DNA of 23,741 bases from CAZXMB01 sp964641715 (GTDB lineage: Bacteria; Desulfobacterota; BSN033; UBA1163), in contig CAZXMB010000022.1 in assembly GCA_964641715.1 (NCBI GenBank), positions 1 to 23,741 of the forward strand, read 5' to 3'. This document shows, piece after piece, positions 14,614 through 23,166 of the stretch. The stretch's first letter is position 1; each line of letters starts with the position of its first letter. The notes beneath the pieces were generated by a model. It made no database searches, was not told the origin of the DNA, and worked only from the letters and a program-made list of their open reading frames with translations. The position numbers and the translations under genes were made by a program.

Positions 14614-15585
14614 TTATTGAAAGAGATGGCAATCTACCTGACTTCCATCCGGGAAGTAATATGAGTTTGGCTCTCTTTCTTCACAGATTGCTCCTGCTTT
14701 TTCAGGACAGCGGGTATGGAATCGACAGCCCGATGGGATATGGGTTGCACTGGGAATATCCCCTTCGAGAAGGATCATTGTTTCAAATAGTTCTGCCTGA
14801 GGAAGGGGAACGGCTGAGATAAGGGCCTTCGTATAAGGGTGTCTGGGAGAGGAAAAGACCGATTCTGCCTCTCCCCTCTCGATGATCTTTCCAAGATACA
14901 TCACAGCGACGATATCGCAGGTGTAACGGATAACGGCGAGATTATGAGAGATGAAAAGATAGGTCAGTTTCATCTTCTCCTGAAGGGACTCCAAGAAATG
15001 AAGCGTCTGGGCCTGGACAGAGACATCAAGAGCGGACGTTGGTTCATCCAAAATGAGAAGTTTGGGCTGAAGGGAAAGTGCCCTGGCAATGCCCACCCTC
15101 TGTTTTTGCCCTCCGCTGAGTTCGTGAGGATAACGAAACATATGCTCTTCTTTTAATCCCACGGTCTCAAGTAATTCCTCAATTCTCTCACGAAGCCTCT
15201 TTCCCCCCATTCCCTCATGAATCACCAAGGGCTCCCCAATACATTGGAAGACAGTTTTCCTTGGATTTAACGAGGAATGGGGGTCCTGGAAGATCATCTG
15301 CATATTCCTTCTTAACTCCTTCATTTCTGATTCTGAAAACTTACAAATATCTCTCCCTTCCCACAACACCTCCCCTTCGGTAGGTTCAACCAATTGGAGA
15401 ATCGCTCTGGCCACCGTTGTCTTCCCTGAACCCGATTCTCCCACCAGACCGAAAGAACTCCCCCTCCTGATGGAGAAGGATATTCCATCCACTGCCCTTA
15501 CCCCTCCCGCTCCTCCGCGAAAGAATCCACCCCTCAGAGGAAAAATCTTCTTCAAATTCTTAACTTCCAACAATGGTTCGGTCAT
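14614..15585 (-). CDS. dppF: Peptide ABC transporter ATP-binding protein (DppF/OppF type)
   Basis: 323 residues. Walker A is GESGSGKT (49-56), the Q-loop is FQD (Gln100), the signature LSGGQ (156-160) and Walker B LLILDE (176-181). The C-terminal oligopeptide/dipeptide extension is present with the spacing C-x5-C-x7-C-x17-C (PSGCRFHTRC and following). That tail holds a [4Fe-4S] cluster in structurally studied Dpp/Opp ATPases. It pairs with the neighbouring ATPase to drive the two permeases. The gene starts 69 bases after the previous ATPase gene. The transporter type is certain; gene symbols follow position in the Dpp/Opp arrangement, not proven specificity. Confidence 0.93.
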   Translation of the reverse strand: MTEPLLEVKNLKKIFPLRGGFFRGGAGGVRAVDGISFSIRRGSSFGLVGESGSGKTTVARAILQLVEPTEGEVLWEGRDICKFSESEMKELRRNMQMIFQDPHSSLNPRKTVFQCIGEPLVIHEGMGGKRLRERIEELLETVGLKEEHMFRYPHELSGGQKQRVGIARALSLQPKLLILDEPTSALDVSVQAQTLHFLESLQEKMKLTYLFISHNLAVIRYTCDIVAVMYLGKIIERGEAESVFSSPRHPYTKALISAVPLPQAELFETMILLEGDIPSATHIPSGCRFHTRCPEKAGAICEEREPNSYYFPDGSQVDCHLFQ

Positions 15586-15654
15586 CTCAGCATATCCTAA
15601 GTATTCAGAGAACGCACCCTATAAGAATGAGCAAGGCCCGGCCTCCGAACAGAC

Positions 15655-16662
15655 TTATCCCCTTTTATATAGATGACAGCCCACCCAGTGATCCCCCTCG
15701 ATCTCGGAAAAAAGTGGCTTCTCCTCTTCGCACACCTCCATCACCTCAGAACAACGAGGATGGAACCGACAACCCGAAGGGGGATGGATCAGGTCTGGAA
15801 TCATGCCTTTGATTCCTTGAGCCTCGCCTTCCCTCTTTGAAAAGACAAGAATGGAGTTTAAAAGCCCTCGGGTATAGGGATGAAGGGGCCTTTTGAAAAG
15901 CTGAACCGTGGAGCAGTTCTCAACAATACTTCCGGCATACATCACGGCAATTCTTTTGCAGACTTTTGCGACGACACCCAAATCATGCGAGATGAGCAGG
16001 ACCGAATGGCCATGGCGTTGAACCAGATCGCCAAGGAGCTTTAGGACTTGGGCCTGGATGGTTACATCTAAGGCAGTCGTTGGTTCATCAGCGATGAGGA
16101 TCTGAGGGGATCTGGAGAGGGCCATGGCGATCAGGACCCTCTGCCTCATCCCACCACTAAATTCATGGGGGTGGGATTTGATTCTCAATTCCGGCTGAGG
16201 AATCTTCACCTCCCTTAGGAGTTCGATGCCCCTCTCTACTGCCTGCCTTCTCGTGATCTTCTCTCTTCTTGAGTTGGGACCGGAGCCATCTCCTTCTCCA
16301 TGGGCAAGAATGACGTCTGCCAGTTGTTCCTCTATCGTAAAGACAGGATTGAGAAAGGTCATTGGATCCTGGAAGACCATTGCAATCCGTCTACCGCGAA
16401 CTCCTTTCATCTCCTCTTCCGATTTCTTAAGAAGATCTTCTCCTTCAAACAGGATTTCTCCTGAAATGACCCTCGCCGGGGGAACGGGAAGAAGTCTCAG
16501 GATAGCTTTTGCAGTAATGGATTTTCCGCAACCCGTCTCTCCTACAAGGCCGAGGGTATCTCCTCTTCCCAAGGTAAGATCAACCCCATCCAGGACATGG
16601 GAGACACCTTCAAAAGTCTTAAATTCAATCCGCAGGTTTTTGATTTCCAGAATGGGTCCCAT
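15655..16662 (-). CDS. dppD: Peptide ABC transporter ATP-binding protein (DppD/OppD type)
   Basis: 335 residues from the ATG at 16662; a GTG one codon earlier (16665) overlaps the permease stop by one base. Counting from that GTG, Walker A is GETGCGKS (42-49), the Q-loop Gln is at 99, the signature is FSGGMRQ (169-175) and Walker B ILIADE (189-194). The C-terminal cysteine set (C-x5-C-x6-C-x17-C, starting PSGCRFHPRC) matches the Fe-S-binding tail of Dpp/Opp ATPases. It forms a heterodimer with the downstream ATPase. Junction with the permease gene is so tight that translational coupling is likely. Confidence 0.93.
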   Translation of the reverse strand: MGPILEIKNLRIEFKTFEGVSHVLDGVDLTLGRGDTLGLVGETGCGKSITAKAILRLLPVPPARVISGEILFEGEDLLKKSEEEMKGVRGRRIAMVFQDPMTFLNPVFTIEEQLADVILAHGEGDGSGPNSRREKITRRQAVERGIELLREVKIPQPELRIKSHPHEFSGGMRQRVLIAMALSRSPQILIADEPTTALDVTIQAQVLKLLGDLVQRHGHSVLLISHDLGVVAKVCKRIAVMYAGSIVENCSTVQLFKRPLHPYTRGLLNSILVFSKREGEAQGIKGMIPDLIHPPSGCRFHPRCSEVMEVCEEEKPLFSEIEGDHWVGCHLYKRG

Positions 16663-16664
16663 CA

Positions 16665-17567
16665 CTAAATCCGACTTTGGGGATCAAGGACATCTCTGAG
16701 ACCATCTCCCAATAGGTTGAATCCTAAAACGGTGATGAGGATGGCCAATCCCGGAAAGGTAGCCATCCACCAGTGATTCATCAGATAGTTTCGGCCGGTG
16801 GAGATCATTGCTCCCCACTCAGGGATGGGGGGTTGTGCTCCTACACCAATAAAACCAAGATTGGCCGCAAAAAGAATGGCCATTCCCATGTCCATCGAGG
16901 CCTTGATAATGATGGGAGAAGTGCAATTGGGAAGGATGTGGCCAAAGATAATTCGGAATTTTGATGCGCCGATTGACTTGGCAGCTTCGACAAAGGACTC
17001 TTCCCTTAAAGAAAGGGTCTTCCCCTGTACTAACCGCACATATCCAGGCCACCAGACAATGGAGAGCGCGAGCATGGCATTCTTGATCCCCGGTCCCAGT
17101 GCTCCCACAATCGCCAGAGCTAAAAGCAGTCCGGGGACGGAGAGAAAGATATCGGTAATCCTCATCAGGACTTCATTCACCCATCCACCCAGATAGCCTG
17201 CAATAATTCCTACGGGAACTCCAATTCCCATGGCTACGAAGATGATGAGGAGTCCGATCTGAAGCGAAATTCGAGTCCCCATGATCACCCTCGAATAGAT
17301 ATCCCTTCCCACTTCATCCGTACCAAAGGGATGGAGAGAGGAAGGGGGCTTAAATTTCTGATCCATATGGACCGCTCCTCTTACATCTTGCGGATAGGTG
17401 ATGAGGATGGGACCGATCAAAGCGATAACAAAGAAGATCAGAACGAAAGAGAAGCCGATCACTGAGAGGGGACTGCGACTCATTGTATAGACAATGAGCT
17501 TGAAGCCCCTAATCTGGCTTTTCCTCTCAACCCTCCATCGGGCCCAAATGGAATTTATCGAGTTCAT
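16665..17567 (-). CDS. dppC: Peptide ABC transporter permease (DppC/OppC type)
   Basis: 300 residues. An N-terminal cytoplasmic stretch precedes the first helix (PLSVIGFSFVLIFFVIALIGP), then the OppC-type loop HPFGTDEVGRDIYSRVIMGTR, and five further helices. The ATPase-contact EAA motif is EAAKSIGASKFRIIFGHILPN. It ends GLRDVLDPQSRI, typical of the subfamily. It forms the membrane channel with the DppB-type partner. The ribosome site is weak; the gene starts 40 bases after dppB, consistent with one message. Confidence 0.94.
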   Translation of the reverse strand: MNSINSIWARWRVERKSQIRGFKLIVYTMSRSPLSVIGFSFVLIFFVIALIGPILITYPQDVRGAVHMDQKFKPPSSLHPFGTDEVGRDIYSRVIMGTRISLQIGLLIIFVAMGIGVPVGIIAGYLGGWVNEVLMRITDIFLSVPGLLLALAIVGALGPGIKNAMLALSIVWWPGYVRLVQGKTLSLREESFVEAAKSIGASKFRIIFGHILPNCTSPIIIKASMDMGMAILFAANLGFIGVGAQPPIPEWGAMISTGRNYLMNHWWMATFPGLAILITVLGFNLLGDGLRDVLDPQSRI

Positions 17568-17607
17568 TGAGTGAGTATTTCCGTATTCCGAGTTTCACAA
17601 TCCCTAA

Positions 17608-18615
17608 TCATTCATACCTCACCCTTGGGTCTAAAACCCCATATCCCAGGTCTACGAAGAGATTGGCGATCATGAAGTTGAGGCCAAGGATGATGGTCAC
17701 AGCCATGACGGGTTGAAAGTCGGAGTAAACCGCCGCACCCACTGCATAATTTCCGATTCCAGGCCAGTCAAAGACCGTCTCCACGAGGATGGTCCCTCCG
17801 AGCATCCATCCGTATCTCAATCCAATCATCGTCAGGGTTGGAATGAGGGCATTTTTCAAAGCATATTTGGCAATGATGAGCCGCTCTGAAATTCCCTGGG
17901 CCCTCTCATTTAAGATAAAATCTTTATGGAGGACCTCTAACATTTCGGCCCTATTGATCCGGGTGATACTCGCTAAGGCCGGAAAAGAAAGGACAAAGGC
18001 GGGCAGGAAGATATGGCTGAGTGCATTTTTAAAAACGACCCAGTTCCCCGTGATCAAACTGTCCATCAGAAAGAATCGGGTGATTGTTGTTGGAGGAAGG
18101 ATCATGGTGTCAAGCCTTCCTCCGATGGGAAGGAGGTGAAACTTCGCCGCCAGAAGGAGTTGAAGCATGATCCCCAGCCAGAACATCGGGACAGCGACAC
18201 CCGTGACGGAGAAGACTCGGGCGCCGTGGTCAATCCAGGTATCTTTATACACAGCGGACAGGATTCCAAATAGGATGCCGAAGGCAATGGCAAAGGCAAT
18301 AGAAAAAAAGACCAGCTCGAAGGTGGCAGGTAAGAAGAGCCTGATATCCTCCTGAACTTGATGCCGTGTTCGGATCGACCGGCCAAAATCTCCTCGAAGA
18401 AGACCTCTCATATAACTAATATACTGAACAGGAAGAGGGTCATCTAACCGAAACTCTTTTTGAATGATCTGAACCATCTCCTCTGTTGCATCCGGGCCAG
18501 CCGCCAGTTTTGCCGGGTCACCAGGAGCTACCCTTGAGACCATGAAGACAATCACACTCAATCCGATAAGGGTGATGATGATAGAGAGAAAGCGTTTCAG
18601 AAAATAGCGTTTCAT
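17608..18615 (-). CDS. dppB: Peptide ABC transporter permease (DppB/OppB type)
   Basis: 335 residues. The first helix (FLSIIITLIGLSVIVFMVSRVAPGDPA) includes the R-x-x-P-G-D-P turn characteristic of DppB/OppB. The EAA-like loop is ERLIIAKYALKNALIPTLT, followed by ILVETVFDWPGIGNYAV and the final GYGVLDPRVRY, all subfamily hallmarks. About six membrane helices. It follows the binding-protein gene across a 91-base gap that contains a strong stem-loop, so its expression is probably lower than that of the binding protein. Confidence 0.94.
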   Translation of the reverse strand: MKRYFLKRFLSIIITLIGLSVIVFMVSRVAPGDPAKLAAGPDATEEMVQIIQKEFRLDDPLPVQYISYMRGLLRGDFGRSIRTRHQVQEDIRLFLPATFELVFFSIAFAIAFGILFGILSAVYKDTWIDHGARVFSVTGVAVPMFWLGIMLQLLLAAKFHLLPIGGRLDTMILPPTTITRFFLMDSLITGNWVVFKNALSHIFLPAFVLSFPALASITRINRAEMLEVLHKDFILNERAQGISERLIIAKYALKNALIPTLTMIGLRYGWMLGGTILVETVFDWPGIGNYAVGAAVYSDFQPVMAVTIILGLNFMIANLFVDLGYGVLDPRVRYE

Positions 18616-18639
18616 GCTGGAGGCACCCTCTCAGTAAAA

Positions 18640-18687
18640 TTCAGGGGAGGGCTCAATCCGTTGAAGGATGATTTCCCTCCCCCTGAA
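18640..18687 (-). promoter_or_regulatory. Stem-loop between the binding-protein and permease genes
   Basis: Long inverted repeat TTCAGGGGAGGG (18640-18651) with CCCTCCCCCTGAA (18675-18687), one bulged base, and a smaller ATCC/GGAT hairpin inside the loop. On the minus strand it is followed by only four T (ATTTTAC), a weak terminator at most. It resembles the mRNA-stabilising or attenuating hairpins found after periplasmic binding-protein genes, which keep binding protein in excess over permease. Confidence 0.75.
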
Positions 18688-18706
18688 TGGTCTATTTCTC
18701 GATGAA

Positions 18707-20290
18707 TCAATCTTCAATATAAAGAGGATAGATATCAATCTCGCTCGTGAATCGCATGGGTGAAAAGACGAAACCCTTCACATGCTTTCTGAAGGCCCAT
18801 CTCCGGTTGAAAAGCATGCCAAAGAGCTCTGGCACATCCTCCATGATTTGAGTCTGAATCTCCTCATAGAGCTTTCTTCTTGTCGGCCAATCCACGGTGA
18901 AGCGAGCCTTTTCGATCATCTCCCATGTTTTCTCATTTTGGTAAAAGTGGGAGCCATAATACTTTCCCCAAGAGACTTTGTGATATTGGATTGCCACTAC
19001 ATCCGGGTCATCCATGATCGGAGTCGTAAAGACGGCAATAAGATCTGGAGAGGTCTCCACTTTGGATCCCCTCGCCACCATGTTCGGCCACACTAAAGGA
19101 ACCATCTTCAATTTAATCCCCAATTGGGCTAAGTTATCCAATAAGACTAAACCGATTAATCTCTCCTCTTCCAGACCTGAGACATAGACATATTCAAGCT
19201 CAAATCCACCATTGGGATATCCTGCTTTGGCAAGATACTCCTTCGCTTTTTTCATGTCCTGGCGATAAACATTGGGGACCGGAATGTGTCCCTTCATCCC
19301 CTTTGGGAAGGGGCTGTCCTCAAGGGTGGCATTCCCATTATAGATTTTGATCATCGAAGGGTAATCAAAAGCATAGCAAATAGCCTTACGGATGTTGATG
19401 TCCTTCGTATATCCCTTTTGGGTGTTCATCTTCAGGCCAAATGTGGTCCAACCGGGGTCATTGGTGACATAGATGTTCGGGTTCTTGATAACGGCATCAT
19501 AGTCCTCCGGGCTCAGGCCTGAAATACCATCTACTTCCCCTTTCTCGAGAGCCATTCTTAAGGAACTCGATTCTCGAATAATCTTATAGATAAACCCGTT
19601 GATATGTTTTGGGTTCTCCCAGCCTTTCCAGTAATCCTCCACGGCCTCCAATTCATAGAGTACCCCGTGTTCCCACCTTTTTTGCCGGAAGGGCCCTGAT
19701 CCTGCAGAATTACTCTTCATCCATTCTTGCCCATAATCATCTCCCTTGGCATTGGCCATGACCACCTTCGGGTTCATGATATACCACCAGGGCAGAGCCA
19801 TCTCAAAGGCAGCATAGGGGCTCTTCAGATTGAACTCGATTGTATGATCATCAATGACCCTTATCCCATCTTTATCGAGAAAATCCATCAACATCCAGGC
19901 CGGCCCCTTTTTAATGGTAAGGGTTCTTTCGAAAGACCACTTCACTGCCTGAGCGGTCACAGGGTCTCCATTGTGGAATTTAGCATTTCTCACCAGCTCA
20001 AAGGTCCACTTTTTTCCATCTGCCGACTTCTTCCGAGATTTTGCCAACCAGGGAATAAGTTTAGGCGGATTTCCCACATACTTTAACAGGGCATCATAAA
20101 GGCTCTGTTGAAGCATCCGGGTGGACCAATCATAATATTGGCTTGGATCAATATTAGGAGCAGCCTGCCTTTCCCCGTAAACAAAGATTTTCTTTCCATC
20201 CCTCTTTTCGTAACCAGAGGCGGACGCCCCCACGAGAAAGCTTACCCCAACGATCATTATCAAAATTGTCCCAAAATAATTTTTCCTCAT
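18707..20290 (-). CDS. dppA: Periplasmic peptide-binding protein (SBP family 5)
   Basis: 527 residues. The N-terminus MRKNYFGTILIMIVGVSFLVGASASG is a Sec signal peptide with no lipobox Cys, so the product should be soluble in the periplasm (Gram-negative style). The mature part has family-5 landmarks: SLYDALLKY, KKWTFELVRNAKFHNGDPVTAQAVKWSFER, and DINIRKAICYAFDYPSMIKI. The ATG is preceded by AAGGAGG 10 bases away, a strong site. It is the first gene of the transporter block and follows AroM by 99 bases. Family members bind di-/oligopeptides, nickel complexes, opines or cell-wall peptides, so ligand identity is open; the neighbouring DUF917/DUF1177/AroM genes suggest something other than plain dipeptides. 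Confidence 0.92.
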   Translation of the reverse strand: MRKNYFGTILIMIVGVSFLVGASASGYEKRDGKKIFVYGERQAAPNIDPSQYYDWSTRMLQQSLYDALLKYVGNPPKLIPWLAKSRKKSADGKKWTFELVRNAKFHNGDPVTAQAVKWSFERTLTIKKGPAWMLMDFLDKDGIRVIDDHTIEFNLKSPYAAFEMALPWWYIMNPKVVMANAKGDDYGQEWMKSNSAGSGPFRQKRWEHGVLYELEAVEDYWKGWENPKHINGFIYKIIRESSSLRMALEKGEVDGISGLSPEDYDAVIKNPNIYVTNDPGWTTFGLKMNTQKGYTKDINIRKAICYAFDYPSMIKIYNGNATLEDSPFPKGMKGHIPVPNVYRQDMKKAKEYLAKAGYPNGGFELEYVYVSGLEEERLIGLVLLDNLAQLGIKLKMVPLVWPNMVARGSKVETSPDLIAVFTTPIMDDPDVVAIQYHKVSWGKYYGSHFYQNEKTWEMIEKARFTVDWPTRRKLYEEIQTQIMEDVPELFGMLFNRRWAFRKHVKGFVFSPMRFTSEIDIYPLYIED

Positions 20291-20389
20291 TATTTCCTAA
20301 CCTCCTTTCAATAAAAACATGATCCAAATCCTTCCCAACGGACAAGCAGATGGCTTTCGTTTTCCCCTTAAAATTCAGTCACCCCCTTT

Positions 20390-21070
20390 CTATGAGCCCA
20401 AGAGTTCTTTGACCGTCCTCGCCACCAGAGTGCGGGCTAAAATAGTGGGTTTGCCTGTAATCTCCATCACTTTCTTCTTCATCGACTGGGTGTACCCCAT
20501 ACAATGCATCACAATAAAATGAGGGTCGGCCTTTCTCAATGCTTCTGCGGCAATAAAAATCTCGTCCTCTGACCCATAGGGAGAAGCGGCCCGAATGATC
20601 GTCTTCCCTTTCATTCGATCGTAGGTCCTCTTTGCCTGCTGGATCTGATCGGAGAGAGGAATGAGTAAGCCCATCCTCTTATTCTCTTCGCGAAGGGCCA
20701 GGATAAAATGATCGACGATCTTCTGTGATTCAATCAAGAGCTTCTCCGAAGAAAAGGGAGGGAACTTTCCGGTGCAGATAAAAACGAGGACCTCTGCTCC
20801 TCTTCGGGAGAGGAGGTCAATACATGCCTTTACCCGGGGGATGATAAACCTCCTGGCAACCACGACCTCTGTTCCATCTGATATACGGGTGCAAAGAATA
20901 TAGTCTTCCCTTTTGGGATAGAATTTCTTGACTTCTTCTAATGTAAGCCCATCTAATGCCCCTGCCTCGCTCACCTCCACATTCCTTCCTAAGACTTCCT
21001 TCATCTCAGGGAGAATGTCTACCCGCGGGGACTGGCCAATGGTGATCATCCCGATCTTTTTCAGGCCCAT
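20390..21070 (-). CDS. AroM family protein
   Basis: 226 residues, matching the AroM family (about 225). The start KKIGMITIGQSPRVDILPEM is the family signature. Two conserved-looking Cys motifs, VFICTGKF (Cys99) and VMHCMGYT (Cys190), sit about 90 residues apart, one in each half, as in two-lobed Asp/Glu-racemase-like enzymes. AroM was named only for lying next to aroL in E. coli; no activity is established. Its ATG overlaps the DUF1177 stop by 10 bases with AGGGA just upstream, so the two are translationally coupled. Cytoplasmic. Family call is strong; racemase or isomerase activity is my inference. Confidence 0.9.
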   Translation of the reverse strand: MGLKKIGMITIGQSPRVDILPEMKEVLGRNVEVSEAGALDGLTLEEVKKFYPKREDYILCTRISDGTEVVVARRFIIPRVKACIDLLSRRGAEVLVFICTGKFPPFSSEKLLIESQKIVDHFILALREENKRMGLLIPLSDQIQQAKRTYDRMKGKTIIRAASPYGSEDEIFIAAEALRKADPHFIVMHCMGYTQSMKKKVMEITGKPTILARTLVARTVKELLGS

Positions 21071-22005
21071 CGTTTCCCTCCAAGCGTCTGAAGATGGTTC
21101 ATGGAGCCATAGAGTTCCACCATCTTCTTAAATTCACCTTCATCATAGAAATGGCACTGTCCCGAACCAAAATATTTGGCTACTTCAATGGAGAATCTCA
21201 CAACCTCTTCAATATCGATGATATGGCTTGCTCCTGTCGCACATCCCGGGACTTTGGATTCTGTGGTAGGTGCCACACCCACCACTGGAGCACGGGTCGC
21301 CACAGAAGGTTGCAGGATACTGTTGAGATGGAAGAGTCCATTCCCATAGGGGGTGATATCCTGGGTGGTGATGGCAAAGACAGACGGTCTCCTCCCTGTG
21401 GTATGCTCCATGATCCTGAGAAGATCTTCACTCACCCTTAGGATATAGCCTTCTTTTACAGTGGGAGAGATGGCAAACCCTCTCTGGTTGATGATCCGAT
21501 TGCCTTTCGTCGTATCGATGGAGAGAATGGCTTCCATCAGCGGATCCACTTCATGATCATTGAGGCTCTTCATATCCACCGGGGATCCCATAAACGGAAC
21601 AGGTTCATGAGGGATGATCGGAGACGAAGGACAGATATGGGTGGCCACAATTACATCTCCCGGCAATCGGTCTCCCTGTTCCTTCATGTCTGCTAATTTG
21701 AGGGCAATGGAGAGAGCCGCAATCCCCCCATCCGCATCGGAGACGAGCCCGATCACAGTGGGCCGCGCTCCCACACCCCCTAGCCGACCAATCACGCCGA
21801 GGGTAGGAGCATTCCCTCCGGACCTGCGTCCTTTGGCTCCCTCAACCCACACCTTGACCGAATCCGTCTTCCCTTTTTCTCCCTCCATCGTCACCACTTC
21901 TACATTCTGGACCCCTCTTTTCTGCAAAAGGGAGGCCACCCTTTCTCCGTTCGCCTTTGGACTGTCAAGAAGTTCATAGATCTCCATCACCTGTTTCAGT
22001 GCCAT
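21061..22005 (-). CDS. DUF1177 family protein
   Basis: 314 residues from the ATG at 22005, which follows GGAGGAAG at useful spacing; an in-frame TTG at 22023 overlaps that ribosome site and is less likely. The start VMEIYELLDSPKANGERVASLL and the pattern LGVIGRLGGVGARPTV, then GLVSDADGGIAALSIALKL, are typical of DUF1177. The last segment resembles the D-x-x-x-G-x-x-A-L helix region of M28/M42 di-metal peptidases (inference), and His/Asp residues are plentiful (VATHICPSSPIIPHEPVPF). No signal or membrane segment. It lies 39 bases after DUF917 and overlaps AroM. Function is not established. Confidence 0.88.
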   Translation of the reverse strand: MALKQVMEIYELLDSPKANGERVASLLQKRGVQNVEVVTMEGEKGKTDSVKVWVEGAKGRRSGGNAPTLGVIGRLGGVGARPTVIGLVSDADGGIAALSIALKLADMKEQGDRLPGDVIVATHICPSSPIIPHEPVPFMGSPVDMKSLNDHEVDPLMEAILSIDTTKGNRIINQRGFAISPTVKEGYILRVSEDLLRIMEHTTGRRPSVFAITTQDITPYGNGLFHLNSILQPSVATRAPVVGVAPTTESKVPGCATGASHIIDIEEVVRFSIEVAKYFGSGQCHFYDEGEFKKMVELYGSMNHLQTLGGKRWA

Positions 22006-22044
22006 GTCTGAATCTTCCTCCAATTTTCTTCTATCTAAAATGTC

Positions 22045-23166
22045 TTAGAAAGAACGAATCACCTGCTCCATCGGGGTATAGGGAACATCAAAATCAAAAT
22101 GCTTGGGGGATACCAGATCGATAGCCTCTTTGGTGCGCCAAAAAGGGTGAGAAGGAATCCCAAAGGTCACAACCTTTTCCCCCTCCCTCATGTTTGAATT
22201 GGTGATGGGTTTTCCTGTCTTGGCCTCGAGAATACAGATAAGGTCAGGCGTCACCACATAGGGCTCTCCGTCCAGCCAGGAGAGAAGATTTTCGTTCTTC
22301 AGCCAAACCTTCAGTTCATGTCCCTTATATCGGCCTTCTCCGCGAATGGTAATCGTTCCCCACATGAACCCGTCTCGATCTTCCCATTCAAAACGGCTCA
22401 CCTCTCCTCGAAAAAATTCCTCTCCTCCGGAAGCGTTAATCACAGCAGAAACAGGGTCGTTGCCGAAAAATTCTGCCTCTCTCAGCGCCTTCCCTATCTC
22501 GATTGCCTTCGAAACTCCTCCCGGGATGAGTGCTTTCTTTAATACATCCCCTCTCACTGGACAGCGGACCGCTGTGGTGCCCTCCCCTATCACCGCCAAT
22601 GCCCTCGCAATTTTCTCTGCATCTTTGAAATTGGCAGCCCTCCTCACTAGGACAGCATTTCCCTTCATATCTGTTAGAACCATGGGGGTAATGGGGATAT
22701 TAAGTATGGTGTAGGTCTGCATCATTAACTCCGGTTTCGCACGACCGATCGTATCTCCATCAACAAAAGGAAAACCTGCCAGAGCCGCCAAAATGGCCGC
22801 CATAGGGGTGTTGAGCCCTCCCATCTCAACAGGGACAGCCGCATAGATTCTCTTTGAGAGGACCTTTTCCAATGTCCTCAGACCAGAGATGAGAGGACCG
22901 TCTTCTGAGAGAATTTTAGCCTTATATTCTTCTAACCCTGCCTTTCCACTTTTTGAAGGAGCAATAGACCCGACCATTGCGGGGTGGATCACAATCTCAT
23001 CCTCCGGAACTTCCTCAATAGAAATCAGCTTGATTTCCTTTCCCATGTTTAAAAGTTGGTTTAAGATCGAGAGACCCAGATCTGGTGATCCCCCTCCTCC
23101 TGTCCCAAGAACAGTAGCTCCAATGGAGAGATCAAAAATATCATCCTCTTCTAAAAATCTTGCCAT
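22045..23166 (-). CDS. DUF917 family protein (S-methyl-thiohydantoin desulfurase-type family)
   Basis: 373 residues, usual length. It begins DIFDLSIGATVLGTGGGGSPDLG, the glycine-rich signature of DUF917, followed by AAVPVEMGGLNTPMAAILAA and FVDGDTIGRAKPELMMQT, all well conserved in the family. The family has been renamed after S-methyl-thiohydantoin desulfurase activity and is often found beside hydantoinase genes, so chemistry on hydantoin-like rings or related amides is plausible; this member's substrate is not known. It is cytoplasmic. The ATG has AAGGA about 8 bases upstream. It is the first gene after a good sigma-70 promoter and leads the array through DUF1177, AroM and the peptide transporter. 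Confidence 0.9.
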   Translation of the reverse strand: MARFLEEDDIFDLSIGATVLGTGGGGSPDLGLSILNQLLNMGKEIKLISIEEVPEDEIVIHPAMVGSIAPSKSGKAGLEEYKAKILSEDGPLISGLRTLEKVLSKRIYAAVPVEMGGLNTPMAAILAALAGFPFVDGDTIGRAKPELMMQTYTILNIPITPMVLTDMKGNAVLVRRAANFKDAEKIARALAVIGEGTTAVRCPVRGDVLKKALIPGGVSKAIEIGKALREAEFFGNDPVSAVINASGGEEFFRGEVSRFEWEDRDGFMWGTITIRGEGRYKGHELKVWLKNENLLSWLDGEPYVVTPDLICILEAKTGKPITNSNMREGEKVVTFGIPSHPFWRTKEAIDLVSPKHFDFDVPYTPMEQVIRSF

